Shown one piece after another: positions 53,101-62,513 of a stretch of DNA of 64,000 bases. Source of the DNA: Cephaloticoccus primus (GTDB lineage: Bacteria > Verrucomicrobiota > Verrucomicrobiia > Opitutales > Opitutaceae); the NCBI RefSeq assembly GCF_001580015.1, contig NZ_LSZQ01000052.1:1-64000 (forward strand), in the 5' to 3' direction. The notes beneath the pieces were generated by a model. That model searched no databases and was not told where the DNA came from. It saw nothing but the letters and a program-made list of their open reading frames with translations. The stretch's first letter is position 1. The number at the start of each line of letters is the position of its first letter. The position numbers were made by a program, and so were the translations under genes.

Positions 53101-54102
53101 CTAGATGTCGCGGCGGCTATCGAGCAGGCGCTCGTCGAACTTCATGCCGAGCGAGAGACCGAGGGCTTCGAGCTTGTCCTTGATTTCGTTGAGCGACTTT
53201 TTGCCAAAGTTGCGGTACTTGAGCATCTCTTGCTCGGACTTCATCGCGAGCTCGCCGACGGTCGTGATGTTGGCGTTGTTCAGGCAGTTCGCGGCGCGCA
53301 CGGAGAGCTCGATTTCGTTGACCGACATGTTGAGCAGCTTGTGAAGCTTGTTTTGCTCTTCACTGATCTCGGACTGCTGGCTCTCGAATTCGTAGGTCTC
53401 GTCGGACACGCGGTCGAAGACATCGAGGTGCCGCTTGAGGATCGAGGCCGCTTGCTTGAGCGCATCGTCGGGCGTGATCCGGCCGTCTGTAGTGACTTCG
53501 AGGATGAGCTTGTCGTAGTCCGTGATCTGGCCGACGCGGGTGTTCTCGACGCTGTATTTGACGAGCGTCACGGGCGAGAAGAGCGAGTCGATCGGGATGA
53601 CGCCGATGGCTTGCTCTTCCTTTTTATTCTGCTCGCCCGGGTAGTAGCCGCGGCCGGTCTTGATCTCCACCTCGGCCTCGAAGGCGCGCTTGCTGTCGAG
53701 GGTGCAGATCACCTGGTCGGGGTTGATGATCGTGATGTTGGCATCGGCCTGGATGTCGGCGGCGGTGACGGGGCCCGCCTTGCTGACGCTGATGCGCAGG
53801 TTGATGGGCTCACGCTTGTGCGATACGAGGAGCACCTTTTTGAGGTTGAGGACGATGTCGGTGACATCCTCCACCACCCCCTCGATGCTCTGGAACTCGT
53901 GGTTCACGCCTTCGATTTTAATCGAAGAAATCGCCGCGCCCTCAATCGAGCTGAGCAGGACGCGGCGCAGGGAGTTTCCGATCGTGTGGCCGTAGCCCGC
54001 TTCGAAGGGCTCGGCGATGAACTTGGCGTAGGTCTCTGTAGAGCCTTCTTCGACCTTGGTGAGTTTGTTCGGCAGTTCGAACTTTCCGAGACGTTTGGGC
54101 AT
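53101..54102 (-). CDS. rpoA: RNA polymerase alpha subunit
   Basis: Scaffold subunit of RNA polymerase, 333 aa. The N-terminal assembly domain has FIAEPFEAGYGHTIGNSLRRVLL and GRGYYPGEQN; the C-terminal domain has LELSVRAANCLNNANI-type sequence (here ELSVRAANCLNNANITTVGEL) and KSLNEIKDKLEALGLSLGM, which bind UP elements and activators. Position between rpsD and rplQ is the standard alpha-operon order. Confidence 0.98.
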   Translation of the reverse strand: MPKRLGKFELPNKLTKVEEGSTETYAKFIAEPFEAGYGHTIGNSLRRVLLSSIEGAAISSIKIEGVNHEFQSIEGVVEDVTDIVLNLKKVLLVSHKREPINLRISVSKAGPVTAADIQADANITIINPDQVICTLDSKRAFEAEVEIKTGRGYYPGEQNKKEEQAIGVIPIDSLFSPVTLVKYSVENTRVGQITDYDKLILEVTTDGRITPDDALKQAASILKRHLDVFDRVSDETYEFESQQSEISEEQNKLHKLLNMSVNEIELSVRAANCLNNANITTVGELAMKSEQEMLKYRNFGKKSLNEIKDKLEALGLSLGMKFDERLLDSRRDI

Positions 54103-54197
54103 AGCGATAAACTCTGAGTTGAGCGGTTTTTAAGTGTGGGAGGCGGCGGTCAATGCAGGCCCGGCGGCAACAGCTGCAAGGGCGCGTTTCGGGCGCA

Positions 54198-54812
54198 TTA
54201 GAAGCGCGAGTAGAACTCGACGATGATCTGCTCGTTGACGCCGGGCTCCATTTCGTCGCGATTGGGGAGGCGGTTGACCTTGGCCTTGAGCGTCTCGCTG
54301 TCCATCGAAAGCCAGCCCGGGACGTTGCGGATGCGGTTTTCCTCAAGGTTGCGGGTCGCCAACTGGCGCGAGGCCGGAGCGTTTTTGACCTCGATCTCGT
54401 CGCCCGCCTGCACGCTGTAGCTGGCGATATCGACCTTGTGGCCGTTTACGCGGATGTGCCCGTGGTTGACGAATTGGCGGGCCGCGGCGCGGCTCTTGGC
54501 GATGCCGAGCAGGTACACGACGCTGTCGAGGCGCGTTTCGAGCAGTTGCAGGAAGCGCTCACCGGTGATGCCGCGCTCGTTCTTCGCCTTCTCGAAGAGA
54601 CGGCGGAACTGCCGCTCCAGAAGACCGTAGATGTAGCGTAGCTTCTGCTTTTCGTTGAGACCGATGGCGTATTCGGACTGCTTGCTGCGGCGCAGGCGCG
54701 GGCCGTGCTGGCCGGGCGGGTAGGAGCGGCGCTCAAGGGCCTTGCCGGAACCGAGGATGTGTTGGTTGAAGCGGCGGCTAAGACGAGTGGTTGGGCCTGT
54801 GTAACGAGCCAT
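54198..54812 (-). CDS. rpsD: 30S ribosomal protein S4
   Basis: Small-subunit assembly protein, 204 aa, normal length. It has the N-terminal helical part with YPPGQHGPRLRRSKQSEYAIGL and the S4 RNA-binding fold RLDSVVYLLGIAKSRAAARQFVNHGHIRVNG. It lacks the zinc cysteines near the N-terminus (C-minus type). In many bacteria S4 represses this operon by binding its mRNA; no such structure could be picked out here. Confidence 0.97.
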   Translation of the reverse strand: MARYTGPTTRLSRRFNQHILGSGKALERRSYPPGQHGPRLRRSKQSEYAIGLNEKQKLRYIYGLLERQFRRLFEKAKNERGITGERFLQLLETRLDSVVYLLGIAKSRAAARQFVNHGHIRVNGHKVDIASYSVQAGDEIEVKNAPASRQLATRNLEENRIRNVPGWLSMDSETLKAKVNRLPNRDEMEPGVNEQIIVEFYSRF

Positions 54813-54868
54813 GAGTGGTGTGTTTTAAATGTTAAATGAAACTACGGCGTGGCGGCAGCGGGCACTGT

Positions 54869-55393
54869 TTAAGCGCGGCGGCGTTTGCGCGGGCGGCAGC
54901 CGTTGTGCGGCACGGGGGTTACGTCGATGATCGAGGTGATTTCCAGGCCGATGGCCTGGAGTCCGCGGACGGCGCTGTCGCGGCCCATGCCGGGCCCCGA
55001 GAGGCGGATGACGATTTCCTTGAGCCCGTGCGACATGGCGGTGCGCGCCGCGTCCTGCGCGACGACCTGCGCGGCGTAGGCCGTGGACTTGCGCGAGCCG
55101 CGGAAGTTGCACTTGCCCGCGCTGGACCAGGAGATGACCTGCCCCTTGGGGTCGGTGATCGAGACAATCGTGTTGTTAAAAGAGGCAAGCACGTTGGCGA
55201 TGCCGGAAGAAACGTTCTTCGAGCCCTTGGCCTTGCGGATCTTGATGGTGCCAAGCTCTTCCTTGAGCAGATCGGCTGCGGTGGGTTGCTTGGCAACACC
55301 GCCGACAGTTTCGACGACGGGGGCCTCTTTCTCGGGCGCAGCAACAGCGGCGGCAGCCTGCTCGGTCTTGGGATCGGACTTTTCTTCAGCCAT
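54869..55393 (-). CDS. rpsK: 30S ribosomal protein S11 with N-terminal extension
   Basis: Platform protein of the 30S subunit. The conserved core starts near residue 55 ([26 protein letters not shown]) and ends with [16 protein letters not shown]. About 50 residues of Glu/Ala/Pro/Val-rich sequence precede it, which standard S11 does not have. The ATG at 55393 is the only good start upstream of the core. It sits between rpsM and rpsD as usual. Confidence 0.96.
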   Translation of the reverse strand: MAEEKSDPKTEQAAAAVAAPEKEAPVVETVGGVAKQPTAADLLKEELGTIKIRKAKGSKNVSSGIANVLASFNNTIVSITDPKGQVISWSSAGKCNFRGSRKSTAYAAQVVAQDAARTAMSHGLKEIVIRLSGPGMGRDSAVRGLQAIGLEITSIIDVTPVPHNGCRPRKRRRA

Positions 55394-55430
55394 GATGGGA
55401 AATGCGGTAGCGGTTTAAAAAGGGAGTCGG

Positions 55431-55805
55431 TTACTTGGACGACTTGGCGCCGATCGTTTTGCGCGCGCCTTTGCGGGTGCGGGCGTTGGTGCTGGTGCGC
55501 TGGCCGCGCACGGGCAGCCCGCGGCGGTGGCGGATGCCACGGTAGCAGTTGATCGCCTGGAGGCGCTTGAGGTTGGAGGCGATCTCGCGACGCAGGTCAC
55601 CCTCGATGAGCCACTTGTGCTCGGTGATGACGTGCAGCACCTTGTTGAGCTGCTCTTCGTCGAGATCGTTGGCGCGCATGTCGGGGTCGAGCCCCGCCTC
55701 AGCGACAATGATGTCGGCGCGGGTGGGGCCGATGCCGTTGATGTAACGCAGGGAATAGGCGACTTTCCTGTTTCCAGGAATTTCTACACCGAGAAGACGT
55801 GGCAT
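55431..55805 (-). CDS. rpsM: 30S ribosomal protein S13
   Basis: Head protein of the 30S subunit, 124 aa, complete. It starts [20 protein letters not shown] and ends with the basic tail [18 protein letters not shown]. In many bacteria infA and rpmJ lie between map and rpsM; neither is found in the 105-bp gap here. Confidence 0.97.
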   Translation of the reverse strand: MPRLLGVEIPGNRKVAYSLRYINGIGPTRADIIVAEAGLDPDMRANDLDEEQLNKVLHVITEHKWLIEGDLRREIASNLKRLQAINCYRGIRHRRGLPVRGQRTSTNARTRKGARKTIGAKSSK

Positions 55806-55910
55806 GTGAACTTAGTGGTTTAGGTTGAGAAGGTTGGTTTTGGGAAAGGGAAGGAACGGTCGCAGGAGTGACCGGTTGGCTTTTTTGGGCGGGCCAGTGT
55901 GAGCGGAGGG

Positions 55911-56684
55911 CTAGGAAACCGCAGGCGGTACGGTGAGGATTTCGGCGCCCTTATCCGTCACGAGGATGGTGTGCTCGAAGTGGGCCGAGGGAGAGCCGTC
56001 TGCGGTGACGACTGTCCAACCGTCTGAGAGCACTTTGGTGCGGTAGTGGCCGAGGTTGACCATCGGCTCGATCGCCAGCGTCATCCCGGGCTTGATCACC
56101 AGCCCGCGGCCGGGCTTGCCGAAGTTGGGGATCTCGGGCGGCTCGTGCATCTGCTCCCCCACCCCGTGGCCGACGTAGTCGCGGACGACGCCGAAGCCGT
56201 GCGACTCGACGTAGGTCTGCACTGCGTGGGAGATGTCGCCGATCCGGTTTCCCGGGCGGGCTTGCGCGATGCCCAGCACGAGCGAGTGCTCCGTCACGCT
56301 GATCAGCTTTTGCAGTTCGGGCCGGATTTCGCCGACGGGGATCGTGACCGCGTTATCGCCGACGTAGCCCTCGTAGCGGACCGTGACGTCGATGGAGACG
56401 ATGTCGCCGTCCTGAATCACGCGGCGCAAGGAAGGCACGCCGTGGACGACCTCCTCGTTAACCGAAATGCAAGTGTGAGCGGGGTAACGGCGATTACCGA
56501 TCTGGTAGCCGTAGTCGGCGCTGCGCGCGCCATTGGCGGCGATCAAGTCGCGGCCCGCTTCGTCCAAGTCTTGGGTAGTCACCCCGGGGCGCACGAGCTG
56601 CTTGAGCTCATACAGCACCTTGGCGGCGACAGCACAGGCAGCACGCATGCGTGCGACTTGCTCCTTTGTTCGTGGGAAACTCAT
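55911..56684 (-). CDS. map: Type I methionine aminopeptidase
   Basis: Removes the initiator methionine from nascent proteins. The 257-aa enzyme has the metal ligands in SIDVTVRYEGYVGDNA, YVGHGVGEQMHEPPEIP, the downstream LAIEPMVN and AHFEHTILVTD. It overlaps the degenerate adenylate kinase-like gene upstream by 4 bp (ATGA), so translation of the two is coupled. The order secY-adk slot-map is the standard spc-operon end. Confidence 0.97.
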   Translation of the reverse strand: MSFPRTKEQVARMRAACAVAAKVLYELKQLVRPGVTTQDLDEAGRDLIAANGARSADYGYQIGNRRYPAHTCISVNEEVVHGVPSLRRVIQDGDIVSIDVTVRYEGYVGDNAVTIPVGEIRPELQKLISVTEHSLVLGIAQARPGNRIGDISHAVQTYVESHGFGVVRDYVGHGVGEQMHEPPEIPNFGKPGRGLVIKPGMTLAIEPMVNLGHYRTKVLSDGWTVVTADGSPSAHFEHTILVTDKGAEILTVPPAVS

Positions 56685-57169
56685 GCGGCAAGGGCCGCTT
56701 CGGTCGCGGCAGTACTCGGGTTGCAGTCATGGGTTTCGCAAAGAAGCCCCTGTGTGGAAAAGTGTTTGAGAAGCTCGGGCGAGGCCGCCGTCGCGCCGCT
56801 CGTTTTTTCAACGAGGACGGCGTCGAGTGACTCGCCGCGGGCATCCAACCATTCATCAAACACGATTGCTTGGAGCAGCGTAGCCGGGAAGCCCGTGAGG
56901 ACAAAACCCGCATCAGGTTTGCGCGCGAAAAACCAGCGCCGCATGCTAGCCAGCGCGAGTTCCTCCCCCGCAGCCGCTCGATCCGAGCGGCAGTCGGGGC
57001 GGCGCGAAATCTCCGGCCGCAGTTGTCCGGCCAAAGAGACGTGCTCTAAGATGTTCTTCAAAGAACTTGCTCCGGAGAGCAGGAGCTTACCTGCGCTGCC
57101 GAGGCAGACTAGCTTGGTCCTGGCGACGTTGCCCCCAAGAAAAAGGGGGCGGAAGCTGAGCGTCATCAT
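56681..57169 (-). CDS. Degenerate adenylate kinase-like protein in the adk slot
   Basis: A 162-aa protein where adk normally lies, between secY and map. The stretch DAGFVLTGFPATLLQAIVFDEWL aligns with the adenylate kinase GFLLDGFPRTxxQAxxLD motif, and the flanking spacing and C-terminal helix are also reminiscent. However, the P-loop G-x-P-G-x-G-K-G-T is not there (KLVCLGSAGKLLLSG instead), Arg in DGFPRT is Ala, Asp is Thr, and the LID domain is missing. Phosphotransfer therefore seems unlikely. The frame is intact, 15 bp from secY and overlapping map by 4 bp, which argues for a maintained, perhaps regulatory or structural, function. A real adk is presumably elsewhere. Confidence 0.7.
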   Translation of the reverse strand: MMTLSFRPLFLGGNVARTKLVCLGSAGKLLLSGASSLKNILEHVSLAGQLRPEISRRPDCRSDRAAAGEELALASMRRWFFARKPDAGFVLTGFPATLLQAIVFDEWLDARGESLDAVLVEKTSGATAASPELLKHFSTQGLLCETHDCNPSTAATEAALAA

Positions 57170-57184
57170 GACCCGTGTAAAGCC

Positions 57185-58687
57185 CTAAAGTGCGAAGGCT
57201 TGAATTGCCCAGGCAATGATGCCGATTGCGAAAATGATCACGGTCGGGATCACGAGTTTCATGACTGCCTCGCTGCTCAGCGCGTCGCCAGTCATGCCCT
57301 GGCGGGCACCGGCGGCGCGGGCGCGCACACGCCCTTTTTTGAGGAAGCCATCGTAGTGGCGCTGCAAGAGGAAGGTCTCCATCTGGCGCATCGTGTCGAG
57401 GATGACGCCAACGGTGATCAGCATCCCGGTGCCGCCAAAGAAGATCGCGATACGCTGCGGCACATTGAGCTCGAACAGCAGGAAGTCGGGCATGACGGCG
57501 ATCACGGTCAGGAAAATCGCTCCGGCAAGCGTCAGCCGCGTCATGATGAAGTCGAGGAACTGCGCCGTGGGCCCGCCCGGGCGCACACCCGGGATGTAGC
57601 CGCCGTACTTCTTCAAGTCATCGGCGATCTGGATCGGCTTGAACATGATCGAGACCCAGAAGTAGCTGAAGAACAGGATCAGGCAGGTGTAGATCGCGTA
57701 GTAGCTCCAGTGGCCGCGCAGCAGCTGCTGCGAAAACTCGGTCAGGAACTTGATGTTGAAGGCCGCGCCGATCTGCGAAAAAATCTGCTGCGGGAAGAGG
57801 ATGATCGCGCTGGCGAAGATCACCGGCATGACGCCCGAGTAGTTCACCTTGAGCGGGAGGAAGGAGCTCTGCCCGCCCATCACCTTGTTCCCCACGACGC
57901 GCTTGGCGTACTGCACGGGGATTTTTCGCTGGCCCTGGACGACCATGATGATGCCCATCGTCACCGCGAGGAAGAGCAGGATCATGACAATCGCCTGCGG
58001 GAGCCCGAGCCGCGCCACGCCGATGGGCGCAAAGAAAAGCTGGTAGGTCGCCGTCGCCGCAGCCGGGATATCGGCCAGGATACCGACCGTGATGAGCAGC
58101 GAGACGCCGTTGCCGATGCCGCGCTGGGTGATCTGCTCGCCGAGCCACATCAGCAGCATCGTGCCCGCCGTCATGTAAATCACCGAAGTGAGCAGGAAGC
58201 CCATCTTCCCCACCATCACAATGGGCCCGTAGATCGTAATGTCGTAGCCGGGGAAAAGCCGCCCGGGATTCTCAAGCGCGAGGATCAGTAGCGTCCCCTG
58301 CACCAGACATATCAGTACCGTCGCATAGCGCGTGTACTGCGTGAGCTTCTGGCGGCCGACATCGCCCTCCTGCTGGAGGCGGCTCAACGCGGGCACGAGC
58401 GCCGTCATGAGCTGAAACACAATCGAGGCGCTGATGTAGGGCATGATGCCCAACGCGGCAATGGCGCCCTTCACGAGGGCGCCGCCGGTGAACATGTTGT
58501 AGAGGCTGACGAGCGCCCCGCCGCCGCCCGCCGTCTGGTCGGCGAAAAAGGCCTGGAGCGGGTGCGGATCAATCCCGGGCAACGGGATGTGCGCCGCCAC
58601 GCGGGCTACGAAGAGCAGCGCGAGCGTGTAAAAAATGCGCGAGCGTAACTCCGGGATTTTTAGAGAATTGGTAAACGCGGAGAACAT
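57185..58687 (-). CDS. secY: Preprotein translocase subunit SecY
   Basis: Channel of the Sec translocon in the inner membrane, 500 aa with ten membrane helices. It begins MFSAFTNSLKIPELRSRIFY and shows HIPLPGID after helix 1, GIMPYISASIVFQLM and the conserved cytoplasmic RYAKRVVG-type loop (QYAKRVVGNKVMGGQSSFLPLKVNYSGVMPVIFA). About 60 residues more than E. coli SecY come mainly from inserts and loops. It follows rplO in the usual order. Confidence 0.98.
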   Translation of the reverse strand: MFSAFTNSLKIPELRSRIFYTLALLFVARVAAHIPLPGIDPHPLQAFFADQTAGGGGALVSLYNMFTGGALVKGAIAALGIMPYISASIVFQLMTALVPALSRLQQEGDVGRQKLTQYTRYATVLICLVQGTLLILALENPGRLFPGYDITIYGPIVMVGKMGFLLTSVIYMTAGTMLLMWLGEQITQRGIGNGVSLLITVGILADIPAAATATYQLFFAPIGVARLGLPQAIVMILLFLAVTMGIIMVVQGQRKIPVQYAKRVVGNKVMGGQSSFLPLKVNYSGVMPVIFASAIILFPQQIFSQIGAAFNIKFLTEFSQQLLRGHWSYYAIYTCLILFFSYFWVSIMFKPIQIADDLKKYGGYIPGVRPGGPTAQFLDFIMTRLTLAGAIFLTVIAVMPDFLLFELNVPQRIAIFFGGTGMLITVGVILDTMRQMETFLLQRHYDGFLKKGRVRARAAGARQGMTGDALSSEAVMKLVIPTVIIFAIGIIAWAIQAFAL

Positions 58688-58805
58688 TAAGCGTAGGGGG
58701 CGGGCAAATTAACCAAGAGAGAGTCGGTGCGATGAGAGAAGAGCGGCGCGAGTGTGGCGAGAGAGGCTGCGGCCCATGACAAAAGCCGTAGCCTCCGCAT
58801 TTGCA

Positions 58806-59255
58806 TCAGGCCGCGACGATGGCCTGGCCGCCCGCCTTTTCGAGCTTGGCCTTGGCGGACTCCGAAAACTTCGCCGCAGTGATTTTCAGTGCGCGGGAGA
58901 TTTCGCCGTTGCCCAGGACTTTGAACTTCGTGTCGCCCTTGCGCAGGAAACCGTTGGCGGCGAGGACGCCGGCATCGACTTCGCTGATCGCGGCGTCGAG
59001 CGTTTCGAGGTCGCCCAGATTCACGATCGGCAGCTCGGTGCGGAAGTTCGCGTTGTTAAAGCCGCGATGCGGGAGCCTGCGGTAAAGCGGCATCTGCCCA
59101 CCTTCAAACCCGGGGCGGATGCTGCCGCCGGAGCGGGCCGTCTGGCCCTTGCCGCCGCGGCCGCTGGTCTTGCCGTGGCCGCCGCCTTCGCCGCAGCCGA
59201 CACGCTTCTTGCGGTGCACGGCACCGGTAACGTTCTTAAGTTCGTGGAGTTTCAT
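58806..59255 (-). CDS. rplO: 50S ribosomal protein L15
   Basis: Late-assembly protein of the large subunit, 149 aa. It begins MKLHELKNVTGAVHRKKRVG and has the Gly-rich GEGGGHGKTSGRGGKGQ and GFEGGQMPLYRRLPHRGF. The ATG at 59255 is the family start; an upstream start at 59279 would add eight unrelated residues. rpmD (L30), usually between rpsE and rplO, is not in the 125-bp gap. Confidence 0.97.
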   Translation of the reverse strand: MKLHELKNVTGAVHRKKRVGCGEGGGHGKTSGRGGKGQTARSGGSIRPGFEGGQMPLYRRLPHRGFNNANFRTELPIVNLGDLETLDAAISEVDAGVLAANGFLRKGDTKFKVLGNGEISRALKITAAKFSESAKAKLEKAGGQAIVAA

Positions 59256-59380
59256 AGTGTTCCTGTAAGGGGCGCCCACCCACGAAAACGCAGCACATGT
59301 AAGTGTGCGCCTCCCCGGGCGGACTCGGATAAGTTTGATTCTTCTTCGGGCAACGCGGAGCGGAAGAGAGGGCGGGGAGC

Positions 59381-60034
59381 TCAGCCCTCGCTCTTCAGCG
59401 CGTTCCTGTAAGCCTCGGCCACGCGCAGTTTGCGCAGCCCTTCAAACGTCGCGTTCACGACGGCGATGTGGTTTTTCGAGCCGAGCGACTTGGTCAGCAC
59501 GTTTTTGACACCCGCGGCCTCAAGAACGGCGCGGACACCGCCACCTGCGATGAGGCCGGTACCGGTCGTCGCGGGGCGCAGCAGCACGCAGCCGCCATCG
59601 TACTCGCCCAAGACCTCGTGCGGGATCGTGTCGCCCTTGATCTGCACGGTGACCATGTGCTTGTTGGCGTGCGCGGTGCTCTTGCGAATCGCTTCGGGCA
59701 CTTCGTTCGCCTTGCCGTAGCCGATGCCGATCTTGCCCTTGCCGTCGCCGACGACGGAGAGGGCCGAGAAGCTGAAGCGGCGACCGCCTTTGACGACCTT
59801 GGCGCAGCGGTTGATGAAGACGACTTTCTCGATCAGGCCGGAGTCGTCTTCCTTGGCCGAGTTATCGCGGCGGGAGTCGCGGCGCGGGCCACGCCCGCCA
59901 CCACCGCCTTCGCGACGGCCGGGGCGGGAAGGACGCTCGGGACTCGGAGCAGCAGCAGCGGGTGCGGCAGCCGCTTCGGGGCTGGCAGCGGAGGTGGGCT
60001 CGGGGGCGATAGGAGTTTCAGTTTCGGTGCTCAT
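59381..60034 (-). CDS. rpsE: 30S ribosomal protein S5 with N-terminal extension
   Basis: Small-subunit protein that guards decoding accuracy. The core starts at about residue 66 ([23 protein letters not shown]) and has [21 protein letters not shown] and [22 protein letters not shown]. It is preceded by about 65 residues of Ala/Pro/Glu then Gly/Arg-rich sequence that normal S5 lacks. Confidence 0.97.
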   Translation of the reverse strand: MSTETETPIAPEPTSAASPEAAAAPAAAAPSPERPSRPGRREGGGGGRGPRRDSRRDNSAKEDDSGLIEKVVFINRCAKVVKGGRRFSFSALSVVGDGKGKIGIGYGKANEVPEAIRKSTAHANKHMVTVQIKGDTIPHEVLGEYDGGCVLLRPATTGTGLIAGGGVRAVLEAAGVKNVLTKSLGSKNHIAVVNATFEGLRKLRVAEAYRNALKSEG

Positions 60035-60045
60035 GAGCGAGGCGC

Positions 60046-60408
60046 TTAGAATTGGAGTCCGCCTTCACGAGCGGCTTCGGCGAATTGTTTTACTTTACCG
60101 TGGTAGCGGGCGCCGTTGCGGTCGAAGACCACGGAGCCGATTCCGGCTTCCTTGGCCTTGACGGCAAAGGCCGTACCCAGCTCCTTGGCTCCGGCCACAT
60201 TGGCCGCGACTTTCTTTTGGCGAAAATCGGGGGCCAGCGAGGAGAGGAACGCGAGGGTCACACCGCGGTCGTCGTCCACGGCCTGCGCGTAAATGTGCTT
60301 GCCGGTAAACTTGACGGTGAGGCGCGGCCGCTCGGCGGTACCATTGATCTTCTTGCGGATGCGCCAGCGGCGCTTCTGCAGGAGTTTGCTTTTTAGAATA
60401 GTGTTCAT
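60046..60408 (-). CDS. rplR: 50S ribosomal protein L18
   Basis: 5S rRNA-binding protein, 120 aa. It has [30 protein letters not shown] and the C-terminal [28 protein letters not shown]. Length and order are standard. Confidence 0.97.
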   Translation of the reverse strand: MNTILKSKLLQKRRWRIRKKINGTAERPRLTVKFTGKHIYAQAVDDDRGVTLAFLSSLAPDFRQKKVAANVAGAKELGTAFAVKAKEAGIGSVVFDRNGARYHGKVKQFAEAAREGGLQF

Positions 60409-60443
60409 GGGTGGTGCTCCCTTGAGAGAAGTTGCGACTAGGG

Positions 60444-60980
60444 TTAAGCGACGGTCTTGCCTTCCTTGCGGCGGACGCGCTGGCCGACGATCCGGACACC
60501 TTTGCCCTTGTAAGGCTCGGGCGGGTAGTAGCTGCGGATCTCGGCGGTGACGGCACCGACCAGTTGCTTGTCCGCGCCCTCGACCTTGACCTTCGTCTGG
60601 TCGGTGACCGTGACGGTGATCCCCTCGGGTATGTCCATCACGATGGGGTGCGAGTAGCCGAGCGCGAGGTCGAGCTGCTTGCCCTTGAGCGTGGCGCGAA
60701 AACCGACGCCCTGGATTTCGAGATCTTTGACAAAGCCCTCGCTGACGCCCTTCACCATACCGGCGATGATCGAGCGGGCCGTACCGTACATCGAGCGCGC
60801 GAAGCGGCTCTCATCGACAGGCTGGACCGCGATCTGGCCTTCGGCATTGGTGATGCTTACGACGGGCGCGAATGTTTTGGAAATTTTCCCCTTCGGGCCA
60901 TCGACGCTGACCGTGGTGCCATCAATGGCGACCTTTACGTTGGCGGGGACCGGGACGGGTTGTTTACCGATGCGACTCAT
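60444..60980 (-). CDS. rplF: 50S ribosomal protein L6
   Basis: Large-subunit protein near the GTPase centre, 178 aa, with the two repeated alpha-beta domains. It begins MSRIGKQPVPVPANVKVAI and ends near IRSYYPPEPYKGKGVRIVGQ, the family signature. Nothing unusual. Confidence 0.98.
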   Translation of the reverse strand: MSRIGKQPVPVPANVKVAIDGTTVSVDGPKGKISKTFAPVVSITNAEGQIAVQPVDESRFARSMYGTARSIIAGMVKGVSEGFVKDLEIQGVGFRATLKGKQLDLALGYSHPIVMDIPEGITVTVTDQTKVKVEGADKQLVGAVTAEIRSYYPPEPYKGKGVRIVGQRVRRKEGKTVA

Positions 60981-61000
60981 GGTGCTTGTGGTTCTCCGTG

Positions 61001-61393
61001 TTACCAGATTTTGCAGATGAGCTCGCCCCCCGCCTTTCTGCGGCGGCAGTCCTGGTCCTTCAGCAGGCCTTGCGAGGTGGAGAGGATCGAGATGCCGAGG
61101 CCGTTGAGCACGCGGGGAATCTCGGTGTAGCGGTAGTAGAGGCGACGCCCCGGCTTGGAGACGCGCTGCAAGTCCGTGAGTACGGGCTGGCCGTCCACGT
61201 ACTTCATTTTAACGACGAGGGTTTTGTGGCCGCGCGCGTCGGTGCCGAGCGTGTAGTCGGAGATGTAGCCGTCGCCTTTGAGAATGGCGGCGATGCTCTC
61301 TTTAAGTTTGGAGTGCGGCGCGGAGCACTCGTCGAGCCGGGCCCGCGAGGCATTGCGCAAGCGGGTCAGGAAATCACTGATTGGGTCGTGCAT
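61001..61393 (-). CDS. rpsH: 30S ribosomal protein S8
   Basis: 16S rRNA-binding assembly protein, 130 aa. It begins MHDPISDFLTRLRNASRA and has KPGRRLYYRYTEIPRVLNGLGISILSTSQGLL in the C-terminal half. In enterobacteria it represses the spc operon through an rplE-leader site; a corresponding site was not identified. Confidence 0.98.
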   Translation of the reverse strand: MHDPISDFLTRLRNASRARLDECSAPHSKLKESIAAILKGDGYISDYTLGTDARGHKTLVVKMKYVDGQPVLTDLQRVSKPGRRLYYRYTEIPRVLNGLGISILSTSQGLLKDQDCRRRKAGGELICKIW

Positions 61394-61472
61394 GAGTTGG
61401 ATGTTTTCTTGTCGCGCCCGGGCGGGTCATATCCGACTCCCGCTCAGGCCAAAAATCTGGGTTTTCCCCCGT

Positions 61473-61778
61473 TTACCAGGAAGACTTGGTGACGCCGGGA
61501 ATCTTACCCGCGAGGGCGAGCTCACGGAACTGGATGCGCGATACGCCGAACTTTCGGATGTAGGCGCGCGGGCGGCCACTGAGCTTGCAGCGGTTGTTGA
61601 CGCGCACGGGCGAGGAATTGCGGGGAAGCTTGGCGAGCTTCTTCTGCGCCGCGAAGAAGTCTTCGTCGCTGGTCTCGGGATTTGCGAGGGCCGCTTTCAG
61701 CTCGGCGCGCTTGGCCTTGTATTTTTCGACAAGACGCTCGCGCTTCTTGTTGCGTTCGATGGCGGATGTTTTCGGCAT
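61473..61778 (-). CDS. rpsN: 30S ribosomal protein S14, long zinc-free type
   Basis: The 101-aa form without the four zinc cysteines. It begins [20 protein letters not shown] and has [26 protein letters not shown] near the C-terminus. It lies between rplE and rpsH as usual. Confidence 0.97.
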   Translation of the reverse strand: MPKTSAIERNKKRERLVEKYKAKRAELKAALANPETSDEDFFAAQKKLAKLPRNSSPVRVNNRCKLSGRPRAYIRKFGVSRIQFRELALAGKIPGVTKSSW

Positions 61779-61793
61779 GGGTGGTCGAGAGTG

Positions 61794-62375
61794 TTAGGCG
61801 GCGGCTTTTTGCTCGGTGGACGCGGTCGCGGCAGTGCGGCGGAAGGGCATGCCGAGCAGGCGGAGCAGCTCGCGGCCTTCTTCATCGTCCCTGGAGGTGG
61901 TCACGATGGTGATGTCCAGGCCCATCGTCTTCTTCACGTTTTCCACCGTGATTTCGGGGAAGATGGTGAAGTCGGTGATGCCGAGGTTGTAGTTCCCGTT
62001 GCCGTCGAGTTTTGGGGAGATGCCGCGGAAGTCGCGAATGGTCGGCAGTGCGACGGCGATCAAGCGGTAGAGGAAGTCCCACATGTTGGCGCCGCGCAGC
62101 GTCACACAGCAGCCGACGACCTGGCCCTGGCGGAGCTTGAAGTTGGAGATCGCCTTCTTGGCCTTGGTGAGCACCGGGCGTTGACCGGCGATGAGGCCGA
62201 GGTCGCGCTGGATGTCGGCGATCTGCGTCTTGTCCGCGTCGGCATCGATACCGGTGTTGAGGACGATCTTCTCGACCGTCGGCACTTGATGCTTGTTGGT
62301 GTAGCCGCGCGCCTTGGTCAGCGCGGGGACGACCTGCTCGGCGTAGAGGGTTTTAAGTGTCGGTGTGTGGCTCAT
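61794..62375 (-). CDS. rplE: 50S ribosomal protein L5
   Basis: 5S rRNA-binding protein at the central protuberance. It has TVEKIVLNTGIDADA, LRQGQVVGCCVTLRG and the region GNYNLGITDFTIFPEI. I chose ATG 62375 (193 aa), preceded by GGTGGA at good spacing; an in-frame GTG at 62387 is possible. A short Ala/Thr-rich tail follows the core. Confidence 0.96.
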   Translation of the reverse strand: MSHTPTLKTLYAEQVVPALTKARGYTNKHQVPTVEKIVLNTGIDADADKTQIADIQRDLGLIAGQRPVLTKAKKAISNFKLRQGQVVGCCVTLRGANMWDFLYRLIAVALPTIRDFRGISPKLDGNGNYNLGITDFTIFPEITVENVKKTMGLDITIVTTSRDDEEGRELLRLLGMPFRRTAATASTEQKAAA

Positions 62376-62513
62376 TGCTGGATCCACCGGATTTCCGACC
62401 CGGCGGCATAGGGAGTGAAAAAAAGGGGGCGAGTAGCGTGTGTCTCAGGTGCGCTTGGCAAGTGCGAAGATTGAGCGCGCCTGCGATTGGGCTTCGGTTC
62501 GCACAGGTAAGGC

